From the NCBI GenBank assembly GCA_003241645.1, contig QFOX01000005.1, positions 1-58,659 on the forward strand: 58,659 nt of DNA, given 5' to 3'. Under the pieces are notes generated by a model. The model saw nothing but the letters and a program-made list of their open reading frames with translations. It searched no databases and was not told where the DNA came from. Source of the stretch: Azospirillum brasilense. GTDB taxonomy: Bacteria; Pseudomonadota; Alphaproteobacteria; Rickettsiales; UBA3002. Below are positions 41,995 through 50,004 of this stretch, piece by piece. Position 1 is the first letter of the stretch, and each line of letters opens with the position of its first letter. Position numbers and translations under genes: made by a program.

Positions 41995-43107
41995 ATGAAC
42001 AGCCTCGGTTTCGATAAACCCGCCGCGCAAACGCGCGTCGTGGTCGCCATGAGCGGCGGTGTGGATAGCTCCACCGTCGCGGCGATGCTGCACGCCGAAG
42101 GGTACGAGGTGATCGGCATCACCCTGCAGCTTTATGACCATGGCGTGGCCGTGGGAAAGAAGGGCGCGTGCTGCGCCGGGCAGGACATTCACGATGCGCG
42201 GCGCGTGGCCGACACGCTCGGCATTCCGCATTACGTGCTGAACTACGAATCGCGCTTCAAACAATCGGTGATGGACGATTTCGTGGACACGTACCTTGCC
42301 GGGGCCACGCCCATTCCCTGCGTGCGCTGTAACCAGAGCGTGAAGTTCAAGGACCTGCTGAGCACCGCGCGCGAGCTGGGGGCCGATTGCATGGCCACCG
42401 GCCATTACGTGCAGCGCGTGCTGGGAGAAGATGGGCGGGCGCAATTGCACCGGGGCGCCGACCCCGACAAGGACCAGAGCTACTTCCTGTTCGCCACCAC
42501 GCAGGAGCAGCTGGATTTCCTGCGCTTCCCGCTGGGCGCGCTCGACAAGGCGCAGACCCGCGCGCTGGCCCAGCAATATGGCCTCGCCGTGGCCGACAAG
42601 CCCGACAGCCAGGATATTTGCTTCGTGCCCACCGGCGGCTATGCGGATGTGATCCGCAAATTCCGCCCCGAGGCGATCCGCCCCGGCGAGATCCGCCATG
42701 TGGACGGGCGGCTGATGGGCGCGCATACCGGCATTATCCACTACACCGTTGGCCAGCGCAAAGGCCTGGGCGGCGGCAGCGCCGAGCCGCTCTATGTGGT
42801 GCGGCTGGACGCGGAGAAAAATCAGGTCATCGTGGGGCCGAAAGAGGCGCTCAACCGCGCCCGCTTCATGATCGCCGAGCTGAACTGGCTGGATGGCGCG
42901 CTGGATGCACCCGCGCAGGATATCCGCGTGAAGATGCGTTCCATGCAGGTGCCGATGGATGCGCGCGTGGTGCCCACGCACGACCTGCAGGCGCAGGTGG
43001 AACTGGCGACGCCGTATGCGGGCGTAGCGCCGGGGCAGGCCTGCGTGGTCTATGACGGCGAGCGCGTACTCGGCGGTGGCTGGATCACCACGCAGCAGGT
43101 CGCCTAG
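41995..43107 (+). CDS. mnmA: tRNA-specific 2-thiouridylase MnmA
   Basis: A 370-residue enzyme that converts U34 of Lys, Glu and Gln tRNAs to 2-thiouridine. The PP-loop ATP motif is VVVAMSGGVDSSTVAAML. Catalytic cysteines lie in PIPCVRCNQSVKF and DICFVPTGGY. GHYVQRVLGEDG and DQSYFLFATTQEQLDFLRFP are typical tRNA-binding segments. The C-terminal beta domain ends ACVVYDGERVLGGGWI. Starts at ATG 41995 or at an in-frame GTG nine bases earlier. It is monocistronic. Confidence 0.96.
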   Translation: MNSLGFDKPAAQTRVVVAMSGGVDSSTVAAMLHAEGYEVIGITLQLYDHGVAVGKKGACCAGQDIHDARRVADTLGIPHYVLNYESRFKQSVMDDFVDTYLAGATPIPCVRCNQSVKFKDLLSTARELGADCMATGHYVQRVLGEDGRAQLHRGADPDKDQSYFLFATTQEQLDFLRFPLGALDKAQTRALAQQYGLAVADKPDSQDICFVPTGGYADVIRKFRPEAIRPGEIRHVDGRLMGAHTGIIHYTVGQRKGLGGGSAEPLYVVRLDAEKNQVIVGPKEALNRARFMIAELNWLDGALDAPAQDIRVKMRSMQVPMDARVVPTHDLQAQVELATPYAGVAPGQACVVYDGERVLGGGWITTQQVA

Positions 43108-43114
43108 GCTTGCA

Positions 43115-43618
43115 TTAATGCTCGTCGGCCCGGGCCATGAACTGGGTCACTTCCTTGCCCCATTCCGCTTCGATGCGGTTTTGCAACCGCTGCAGGCGTG
43201 CCACTTGCGTCTGGTGCAGGCCGGTGATCATCACGCTGGCGATCTGTGGCGTGAATGCGATCAGCAACCCGCCCATGGCGGCGGAGCCATACATGAGGAA
43301 CCAGGTGAGGGCCGAGTTGGTCGCCTCGTGCAGGCTGGCGTCGCTGGGGCCGTATTGCAGCATATGGCCGAGGAAGGGCAGGCAGCCGGAAAGGTTGCAG
43401 GCAAAGATGGTGCGGAACGTGTAGCGGTGCGCGCTGCGGTCAAAGAAATAGACCACGATGCTGGGCAGCATGCCGACAAGGAAAATGAGGAAGCCGGTGC
43501 GCAGCAGCGCCATCAGCAGCAGCGAGAACAGGATGAGCAGGAACTTGTTGCGCCCCCGCATGCGCGGAATGCTGCCTGCATGCACCGTTTTTTTTGCTGC
43601 TTTTTCTTTTTTCGCCAT
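43115..43618 (-). CDS. Membrane protein, partner of the pseudokinase gene
   Basis: A 167-residue protein with a Lys-rich N-terminus (MAKKEKAAKKTVHAG), two close hydrophobic helices (FLLILFSLLLMALLRTGFLI; FLVGMLPSIVVYFFD) and a third to fourth (TFRTIFACNLSGCLPFLGHM; ALTWFLMYGSAAMGGLLIAF). It ends with a helical cytoplasmic tail (QVARLQRLQNRIEAEWGKEV). The start is one base after the stop of the pseudokinase gene, so the two form an operon and probably act together at the membrane. No family is recognised with confidence. Confidence 0.72.
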   Translation of the reverse strand: MAKKEKAAKKTVHAGSIPRMRGRNKFLLILFSLLLMALLRTGFLIFLVGMLPSIVVYFFDRSAHRYTFRTIFACNLSGCLPFLGHMLQYGPSDASLHEATNSALTWFLMYGSAAMGGLLIAFTPQIASVMITGLHQTQVARLQRLQNRIEAEWGKEVTQFMARADEH

Positions 43619-43619
43619 A

Positions 43620-45719
43620 TTACAGCCCGAATGTCTGGCCGATCACCACCATCGCGGTGATGAACAGGATGATGTTGCTGATGGTGCTTGCCAGTTTGCC
43701 GCCCAGCTCGTTGGCTTGTTTCTCGATGAGCTTGGGGTTCTGGAAGCGTTCGATCTTGCTGTGGTTGATCTGATGCAGGGCAATGGCCTTGGCGAAACCT
43801 TCATGGTCCTGCACGGCCATTTCGCGGTTCACCACGGCGCTGAGCACGTCGTTCAGCGAGCCGGTGGCAGCGAGCTTGCGCAGCTGTTGTTTCATCTGCC
43901 GGCGAATGGTGCGGTTGTGGATCTCGTCCAGCATCTTCTCGATGCGCATGGCCGCCCACGTGGCCAGCCCCACCAGCACCAGCCGCTCGTTGCGCTGCTG
44001 CGCTTTGGCAAGGATCTTCAGCACCACCAGTTCGGGGTTATCGGCCAATGCCGGAATGGTCTGCAGGTCCAGCAGGCGGATCTCTTTGCCCATGTCGGTC
44101 TTGCTGGCGACGAACGCGGCAAGGTGGCGGTCCATGAAGCTGGTGTCGGGCCCCAGCGCGGTCGCCTGCGCATCCAGCGCCTTGAGCGCTTCGTTCACGG
44201 TCAGGATATGGTACTGCTTCAGCAAGGGCGACTGGCAGGAAAGCGAGGGGTTCAGGTCGTACAGCACGCGCTCCAGCCCGAAGCCGAAGGCGCGGCTTTT
44301 CAGGTAGGGCCGCACGCGCTGCAATTTCCACAGCACGGCGTTCTGGTCGAGCTTGTTGTAATTGTCGAGGTCCGACCAGTAATTGCTCACGTCGGTCTCG
44401 ATGATGGTCAGCAGGTGGTTCAGCTCGGTGCTGCTGCTCTCGTCCATGAACGACGCAATGAGTGGGCCGATGCCATCCGGCCGCAGGGTCAGCGACACAC
44501 CGCGGATCGGCCCGGCGGGGTCGAGGATGGAGATGATGCGCGTCATCATGTCGTTGACGTGCCGGTCGGTCGAGGCATCGCCCGCGATGCGCAGCGCCCG
44601 CTCGATGCGTTCGGCCATTTCCGGCTTGTGCAGGCTCATCTCGGCCCAGCGATCCAGCTTCATATGCTTGATGTCTTTGGCCGTTTCGCGCCAGTGCCGC
44701 TGGAACTGGAAGGCCAGCACCCGGCGGTTGAAATAGTTCTCGCCCATAAAGGTGAAGGCGCGGCTTGCCTCTTTGGATGCCGACGGCGCGATCATGTTGA
44801 AGCGCTTGCCGTCCAGCCATTGCAGCAGCTGGTCCAGCCCCCAGCGCTCGTTGGGGTTGTCGGTCAGCACGCCGCGGAAGAAATCGGTGTACATGTCGGA
44901 GAATTCGCGGCTGCCGGCGAACGCGTTGTAACAGCCGATATCCATCGCAAGGCGGGTGAATTCCTCGCGGCTCATGGCTTTGAGTTTGTCCAGCCCGTAG
45001 ATCAGTTCATAGGCCAGCACGCCCACGGCGTAGGCATCGGTCTTCTCGTTGGCTTCGCCGCGGCCCAGCGGGGTGCAGCTAATGCGCTCCGGCGGTTCGT
45101 AGAGGTAATGCGTCAGCGTGCCGCAGGGGGCGGAAATGCATTCGCCCAGCACGGAACTGTCGCCAAGGAAGAACCCTTCGGGGCGGATATTGCCGTGGCT
45201 GATCTTGCGCTCGCGCAGCGCGGCCAGTGCGCGCACCAGCGGTTGCAGCACAAAATCCATCACGCGGTGTTCATGCAGGCGGCCTTGCGCCTTTATCACC
45301 TCGGCCAGCGACTGGCCCTGCGGCTGGTCCATGAACAGCACCATGCGCGATTCGCCAAGGTGCGAGCAATGGACCGTGCCTGCGCCATGCAGCGTGCACA
45401 GATGCGGGTTCACGAACCCCGCCAGCTCGTTGATGGGGTTCAGCCGGTAGGGAATGCTGTTGTCCAGCACCAGCGCATACACGCTGCGCTGCGGGCTGTG
45501 CGAATCTTCAGCGGCGAAGGCCTGCGCATAGGGGTGGTTGAATTGCGGCAGCGGGCGGCTGGGGTAGAGGGTGAGGTGTTTGTTCAGTTCGTCTTTGCGG
45601 TCCTGGCCAAGGCCGTGTGGGCTGCGGTAATTCTCCAGCATCGGGCGCAGGCCTGTATCCACCTGTTCTTCAATGAGAACCTGTGCGTCTAACGTGTCCA
45701 TGCGGGCGGGCGAGGCCAT
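43620..45719 (-). CDS. Tail-anchored protein with a pseudokinase-like domain
   Basis: A 699-residue protein. Residues about 75-315 look like a protein-kinase fold with degraded catalytic parts: the catalytic loop reads HGNIRPEGF (175-183) in place of HRDLKPxN, and DFG is replaced by LGE (191-193). In contrast EPPER (APE motif) and EKTDAYAVGVLAYELIYG (subdomain IX) are preserved. The middle and C-terminal ~350 residues are helical and unrecognised. A hydrophobic helix at the very end (STISNIILFITAMVVIGQTF) forms a C-terminal membrane anchor. It is probably a scaffold or sensor rather than an active kinase. It is cotranscribed with the membrane protein that follows. Confidence 0.78.
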   Translation of the reverse strand: MASPARMDTLDAQVLIEEQVDTGLRPMLENYRSPHGLGQDRKDELNKHLTLYPSRPLPQFNHPYAQAFAAEDSHSPQRSVYALVLDNSIPYRLNPINELAGFVNPHLCTLHGAGTVHCSHLGESRMVLFMDQPQGQSLAEVIKAQGRLHEHRVMDFVLQPLVRALAALRERKISHGNIRPEGFFLGDSSVLGECISAPCGTLTHYLYEPPERISCTPLGRGEANEKTDAYAVGVLAYELIYGLDKLKAMSREEFTRLAMDIGCYNAFAGSREFSDMYTDFFRGVLTDNPNERWGLDQLLQWLDGKRFNMIAPSASKEASRAFTFMGENYFNRRVLAFQFQRHWRETAKDIKHMKLDRWAEMSLHKPEMAERIERALRIAGDASTDRHVNDMMTRIISILDPAGPIRGVSLTLRPDGIGPLIASFMDESSSTELNHLLTIIETDVSNYWSDLDNYNKLDQNAVLWKLQRVRPYLKSRAFGFGLERVLYDLNPSLSCQSPLLKQYHILTVNEALKALDAQATALGPDTSFMDRHLAAFVASKTDMGKEIRLLDLQTIPALADNPELVVLKILAKAQQRNERLVLVGLATWAAMRIEKMLDEIHNRTIRRQMKQQLRKLAATGSLNDVLSAVVNREMAVQDHEGFAKAIALHQINHSKIERFQNPKLIEKQANELGGKLASTISNIILFITAMVVIGQTFGL

Positions 45720-45792
45720 GCGGTTTTCCCCTGTTTTTCGGTACTATACGCAAGAGCCATGCCAGCTTCAATGGCGCTGGCATTAAGGAAGA

Positions 45793-47088
45793 TTAAAGCG
45801 GCGAGTACGGATCGCGCACCAGAATCGTGTCTTCGCGGTCGGGGCTGGTCGAAAGCAGGGCCACCGGGCAGCCGATCAGTTCTTCGATGCGGCGCACGTA
45901 TTTGATGGCCTGCGCGGGAAGTTCGGCCCAGCTGCGCGCCCCGGCGGTGGATTCGTTCCAGCCTTCGATGCTTTCGTAGATGGGTTTTGCCGCCGCTTGC
46001 AGGTCGGCCGCGGCGGGCAGGTAGTCGTAATGCACGCCGTTGATCTCGTAACCGGTGCAGATCTGCAGTTCTTCCAGCCCGTCCAGCACGTCCACCTTCG
46101 TAAGGGCGATGCCATGGATGCCGCCGACCGTGACGGATTGCTTCACCAGCACCGCGTCGAACCAGCCGCAACGGCGCTTGCGCCCGGTCACGGTGCCGAA
46201 TTCATGGCCGCGCTGGCCGATCAGCTCGCCGGTCGCGTCGGTCAGTTCGCTGGGGAACGGGCCGGAGCCCACGCGCGTGGTGTAGGCTTTCGTAATGCCG
46301 AGCACATAGCCCACCGAGCCCACGCCGGTGCCGGAACCGGCGGCGGCGGAGCCTGCCAGCGTGTTGCTGCTGGTCACGAACGGGTAGGTGCCGTGGTCCA
46401 CGTCCAGCAGGGTGCCTTGCGCGCCCTCGAACAGGATGCGTTTGCCCTGCGCGCGGTATTCCGCCAGCAGGCGCCACACGGGCGCGGCGAACGGCAACAG
46501 GCGCGGCGCAATGGCCAGCAGCGGCTCCAGCAGTTCGTCCACGCGCATGGCCTGCTCACCCGCGGCCACCAGCAGCGGGTTGTGGTGGGCCAGCATGTCT
46601 TCGATCTTTTTCGCCAGCGTGGAAGGCTGGGCAAGGTCGCACACGCGAATGGCGCGGCGGCCGACTTTGTCTTCATAAGCCGGGCCGATGCCGCGACCGG
46701 TGGTGCCGATCTTCGCGTTGCCGCGCAGTTTTTCTGCCGCGGCGTCAAGGCGCGGATGCACCGGCAGGATCAGGCAGGCATTCTCAGCGATCTTTAAGGT
46801 ATTGGGTGAAATATCCACGCCTTGTGCCTGCACTTTCTCGATTTCCGAGAAGAGCGCCCACGGGTCGATGACCACGCCGTTGCCGATGATGGAGGTCTTG
46901 CCTTTGCGCACCACGCCGCTGGGCAGCAGGCTGAGTTTGTAGGTCACGCCTTCGATGACCAGCGTATGCCCGGCATTGTGGCCGCCCTGGAAGCGCACGA
47001 TCACATCGGCGCGCTCGCTGAGCCAGTCAACCACTTTGCCTTTACCTTCATCGCCCCATTGGGAGCCGATCACTGCAACGCTTTGCAT
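45793..47088 (-). CDS. purA: Adenylosuccinate synthetase
   Basis: A 431-residue GTP-dependent ligase that converts IMP and aspartate to adenylosuccinate. Motifs: IGSQWGDEGKGKVVDWLSER (nucleotide loop), FQGGHNAGHTLVIEG, TTGRGIGPAYEDK, LFEGAQGTLLDVDHGTYPFV and CGWFDAV. The start at 47088 follows GAAGGA by 6 nt and matches the family N-terminus; an upstream frame is not needed. hisZ lies just upstream on the same strand, the usual proteobacterial pairing. Confidence 0.97.
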   Translation of the reverse strand: MQSVAVIGSQWGDEGKGKVVDWLSERADVIVRFQGGHNAGHTLVIEGVTYKLSLLPSGVVRKGKTSIIGNGVVIDPWALFSEIEKVQAQGVDISPNTLKIAENACLILPVHPRLDAAAEKLRGNAKIGTTGRGIGPAYEDKVGRRAIRVCDLAQPSTLAKKIEDMLAHHNPLLVAAGEQAMRVDELLEPLLAIAPRLLPFAAPVWRLLAEYRAQGKRILFEGAQGTLLDVDHGTYPFVTSSNTLAGSAAAGSGTGVGSVGYVLGITKAYTTRVGSGPFPSELTDATGELIGQRGHEFGTVTGRKRRCGWFDAVLVKQSVTVGGIHGIALTKVDVLDGLEELQICTGYEINGVHYDYLPAAADLQAAAKPIYESIEGWNESTAGARSWAELPAQAIKYVRRIEELIGCPVALLSTSPDREDTILVRDPYSPL

Positions 47089-47167
47089 TGGAAATCCTTC
47101 GCCTCGTGTATCAAAAACGAGGGGGCTTTCTGGCACAGAACGCCCGCGCTGTAAACCGCCATGAATA

Positions 47168-48196
47168 TTATTCGTAAACCGTTACAAATCCTTGCTTTTG
47201 CAGGGCTTCGGCTTCGGCCATGGGGGTGCCATGGGGCAGGCTGCGCACCGGCGGGGCCGCTTCGGCGGGCAGGTGGTCCAGCAGGTCGTTGAGGTAGAGC
47301 GTGAAGCCCACGGCCTGCTCGCCTGCCGCGGTGCGGTAGCAACCACCGCGCCCGACTTCGATGCCCGGGGCGTTCCAGTACAGCGCATAGCCGATGCCGT
47401 GGTAATAGCCGTAGCCCGACAGGTCCAGCAGGTCGATGGTGAGGGTGGCATCCACGCCATAACCCGCAAAGGCCTGCAGCAGGGCCTGCAGGTCGGTGGC
47501 GGCTTTCTGCACGGCGGCGTGCGGCGAGGCGGCGAGTTTTTTCACCACCAGCGCGGCTGGGCCGGCATGGCGCATCATCTCGGCGATCTGGGTAGCGCCC
47601 AGCGCGTGCAGGCGGGCATGGTCCTTCAGGCGCACGGCGTCGCGAATGGCGGCGTGCTGCGCTTCGGGCTGTTCGCCCAGCAGGGCTTCCAGCACCGAGG
47701 GGTAATGCAGGTCGATGGTCAGCGGCGCGATCTGCATGCTCGCCAGCGCGTGCGCGGCAATGGCCAGCACTTCGGCGGTGGCGCGCGCATCGGCCGCGCC
47801 GAAATATTCAATGCCCACCTGCGTGTGCTGGCGGCGCGTTTTCAGCGCTTCGGCGGTGGTGCGCAGCGTGTAGCCCGCATAGCAAAGCCGCAGCGGGCGG
47901 GCACTGCCCGAAAGGCTGGTGCTAGCAATGCGCGCCAGCTGGCCGGTCATGTCGGCACGGAAGCCCAGCAATTGCGGGCTCAGCGGGTCGGCCACGCGGA
48001 ACACATGGTGGCTGGTGGCTTCACCGGCGCCCGCCAGCAGCGATTCGGCATATTCCGCCAACGGCGGAATGACCGGCGCATAACCAAAGGCCATGAAGGT
48101 CTTGAGGAAATGGTGCACGCTGCGGAATTCGCTGCCCGCCAGCGGGGGCAGCACGTCCATCAGGCCAGAGGGGAGGAGGGGTTGGTTCGGAGCCAT
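47168..48196 (-). CDS. hisZ: ATP phosphoribosyltransferase regulatory subunit HisZ
   Basis: A 342-residue class II aminoacyl-tRNA-synthetase paralogue that activates short-form HisG in histidine synthesis. LPSGLMDVLPPLAGSEF at the start and FRADMTGQLARIA, plus RRQHTQVGIEYFGA (motif-2-like), are HisZ-typical. The C-terminal YGYYHGIGYALYW and GRGGCYRT correspond to motif 3 of the HisRS fold. It precedes purA by 80 nt in the same direction. Confidence 0.93.
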   Translation of the reverse strand: MAPNQPLLPSGLMDVLPPLAGSEFRSVHHFLKTFMAFGYAPVIPPLAEYAESLLAGAGEATSHHVFRVADPLSPQLLGFRADMTGQLARIASTSLSGSARPLRLCYAGYTLRTTAEALKTRRQHTQVGIEYFGAADARATAEVLAIAAHALASMQIAPLTIDLHYPSVLEALLGEQPEAQHAAIRDAVRLKDHARLHALGATQIAEMMRHAGPAALVVKKLAASPHAAVQKAATDLQALLQAFAGYGVDATLTIDLLDLSGYGYYHGIGYALYWNAPGIEVGRGGCYRTAAGEQAVGFTLYLNDLLDHLPAEAAPPVRSLPHGTPMAEAEALQKQGFVTVYE

Positions 48197-48208
48197 AAAT
48201 CTCTTTCA

Positions 48209-48292
48209 CATGGCATCCCGGGTTTATCCCGGGATCCGCCGTGCCACTCGCGAGGAGGATGGGCGGATCCCGGCACAGGGCCGGGATGACAG
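48209..48292. repeat. REP-like palindromic element, copy 2
   Basis: Contains ATCCCGGGTTTATCCCGGGAT and, ~30 nt later, GGATCCCGGCACAGGGCCGGGATGACAG, with GCGGATCC/GGATCCGCC flanks. The layout is the same as copy 1 at 26726-26822, but the sequence in the loop differs. It fills the gap between hisZ and the tautomerase gene, and could serve as a transcript end or protection structure. Confidence 0.8.
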
Positions 48293-48293
48293 A

Positions 48294-48488
48294 TTAAGTA
48301 TTGTCTGCGTCGCAGTGAAGCTGGCCCGCGATCGCGTACATGTCATGCTCCATGTCGTTGAGGATGATGCGGATCTTGTGCGGCGGCGCGTCGATGGTCT
48401 CGCCGAGCGCTTCGGTCACTTTTTTAACCAGCGCGCGCTTCTGTTCGATGGTGCGGCCTTTGAGCATGTTGATCTGAACGATGGGCAT
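48294..48488 (-). CDS. 4-oxalocrotonate tautomerase family protein
   Basis: A 64-residue small tautomerase. After Met removal, Pro1 is the catalytic base (MPIVQINMLKGRTIEQKRAL). The core is VKKVTEALGETIDAPPHKIR followed by IILNDMEHDMYAIAGQ. The 4-OT family forms hexamers of such subunits; the residue equivalent to Arg11 is R12 in KGRT. The substrate is unknown. It starts at 48488 because upstream codons extend past the conserved Pro start. Confidence 0.88.
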   Translation of the reverse strand: MPIVQINMLKGRTIEQKRALVKKVTEALGETIDAPPHKIRIILNDMEHDMYAIAGQLHCDADNT

Positions 48489-48584
48489 AACAACCGTGGA
48501 GGGTGAGGGGTGGCGTGTGAAGGGTTTTATAGGCACATGCTGCGTGCAAGGCAATACCTACAACTCACTGCCCAGCCCCATGCC

Positions 48585-48935
48585 TCACTTCTTGAAAATG
48601 AAGAAGGCCGCCGCCACCATCAGCCCGAAGCCCACCAGCGTGTTCCATTTCAGCGGTTCGTTCAGGTAGAAGAACGAAAAGCCCACGAACACGGTGAGGG
48701 TAATGATCTCCTGAATGGTTTTGAGCTGCGCCGCGTTGAAATGCCCGTAGCCCATGCGGTTGGCGGGCACCTGCAGGCAATATTCGAAAAACGCGATCAG
48801 CCAGCTGACGAAGATCACCGTCACCAGCGGGGCGCTTTTGTATTTCAGGTGGCCGTACCACGCGAAGGTCATGAAAATGTTCGAGCCCACCAGCAGCAGG
48901 ATGGTCATGAGCGGGGTGGGAATGGCGTTCAGCAT
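48585..48935 (-). CDS. DUF486 (DMT superfamily) membrane protein
   Basis: A 116-residue protein of the DUF486 family with four membrane helices (LMTILLLVGSNIFMTFAWYG; LVTVIFVSWLIAFFEYCLQV; IITLTVFVGFSFFYLNEPL; LVGFGLMVAAAFFIFKK). The family motifs are MTFAWYGHLK, ANRMGYGHFNAAQLKTIQE and FFYLNEPLKWN. It is related to small drug/metabolite transporters, but the substrate is unknown. The start at 48935 is favoured over a longer frame with a Cys/Pro-rich N-terminus. It follows the MCP-like gene closely. Confidence 0.88.
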   Translation of the reverse strand: MLNAIPTPLMTILLLVGSNIFMTFAWYGHLKYKSAPLVTVIFVSWLIAFFEYCLQVPANRMGYGHFNAAQLKTIQEIITLTVFVGFSFFYLNEPLKWNTLVGFGLMVAAAFFIFKK

Positions 48936-48945
48936 GGCGCGGCCT

Positions 48946-49941
48946 CTAGACGGTGGCGGGGGTGGTTTGCAGCAGCGCATCCAGCGCGCGGTGCAGGTTC
49001 GCGCCGCTTTCGCGCAGCGCGGCGGTGGCCTGTTCGATCTGCGTGCGAATGAGGCTGTTGCGTGGGCTTTGCATGCCCGCGTGCTGGTGCTTGGCCAGCT
49101 GTTCCATCAGGTCCCACTGCTCGTCCTGCAGGGCACGGGCATCGTCGGCCTGCGCGCGCATGGCCTGCCAGTGCGCCTGCATGGGGCCGGTGTGCTGGGT
49201 GGCAAGCTGGGCCTGCACCACGAGCTGCTGCAGCTGGGTTTCGATGGTGCCCGCCATGCTGGCGGCGGCATCGGCCAGTTGGCGGATCTCCTCGGTCAAC
49301 AGGCCAATGCCTTGCGTGCGGTCATAGCTGCGCGCCGCCTCGATGCGGGCGTTGAGCGCCAGCAACTGCGATTGCTGCGCCAGCCGGTTCAACGCATCCA
49401 GTTGCGTATCGACGGGGCTGCGCAAATCATCCAGCGCATCAAGGTCGTGGCGCAGCAGGTCGGCCTTGGCCTGCCCATCCACCGCCTGCTGGTTCAGGGC
49501 GCGCAGGCGCTCGCTGCATTCGTCGGCCAGTTGCAGCCACTGGTCCAGCAGCTCTTGCGGGGTGTGGGTGGCGAGCAGCCGGTCATATTGTCCGGCGAGG
49601 CGGATGGCGTCTTCCTCCAGCGCGGTGATGAGCGGGGTGTGCGTGCCCGCGAACTGTTCGATGCGGCTGCGCTGTTCATCCAGCGCGCGGCGCAGGCGCA
49701 GGCCTTCTTCCATGCGCGTGCGCCGCGCACCCACGGTGCGGTCCACCTGCTGCTGCAGGTAATGCGCCACGAAACTGCCCACCAGCCACCAGAACAGCAG
49801 CACGATGGCCGCGCTGGCGCACACGCCCGCAAGCGTGGGGTGCGGCAGGTCGTTGGTGACCGCGACCATCCAGTAGATCATGAGGGTGAACAGCGACCCG
49901 GCCGCCATGGCAGCCGTGACGATCTGGCGATGCAAGCGCAT
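48946..49941 (-). CDS. Methyl-accepting chemotaxis-like signalling protein, short
   Basis: A 331-residue protein with two membrane helices near the N-terminus (about 8-28 and 36-58) and no periplasmic sensor domain between them. Its long coiled-coil region includes LALNARIEAARSYDRTQGIG and LLTEEIRQLADAAASM, which match the hairpin tip of the MCP signalling domain ([23 protein letters not shown]), where CheA/CheW bind. There is no HAMP domain and no room for a full methylation region, and no che genes are in the window. It may be a degenerate MCP or a membrane coiled-coil scaffold. Confidence 0.75.
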   Translation of the reverse strand: MRLHRQIVTAAMAAGSLFTLMIYWMVAVTNDLPHPTLAGVCASAAIVLLFWWLVGSFVAHYLQQQVDRTVGARRTRMEEGLRLRRALDEQRSRIEQFAGTHTPLITALEEDAIRLAGQYDRLLATHTPQELLDQWLQLADECSERLRALNQQAVDGQAKADLLRHDLDALDDLRSPVDTQLDALNRLAQQSQLLALNARIEAARSYDRTQGIGLLTEEIRQLADAAASMAGTIETQLQQLVVQAQLATQHTGPMQAHWQAMRAQADDARALQDEQWDLMEQLAKHQHAGMQSPRNSLIRTQIEQATAALRESGANLHRALDALLQTTPATV

Positions 49942-50004
49942 GCGGGGTGGTTCCTTGGCCGAGAGAGCTGTTGTTTTTGATTGGTCGCGACTATGCGACG
50001 GGCC

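Noticed and set aside
43458..45692. Plus-strand open frame of 744 codons opposite the pseudokinase
   Set aside because: A frame shadow; the minus-strand reading has a kinase-like motif order and a proper C-terminal membrane helix.
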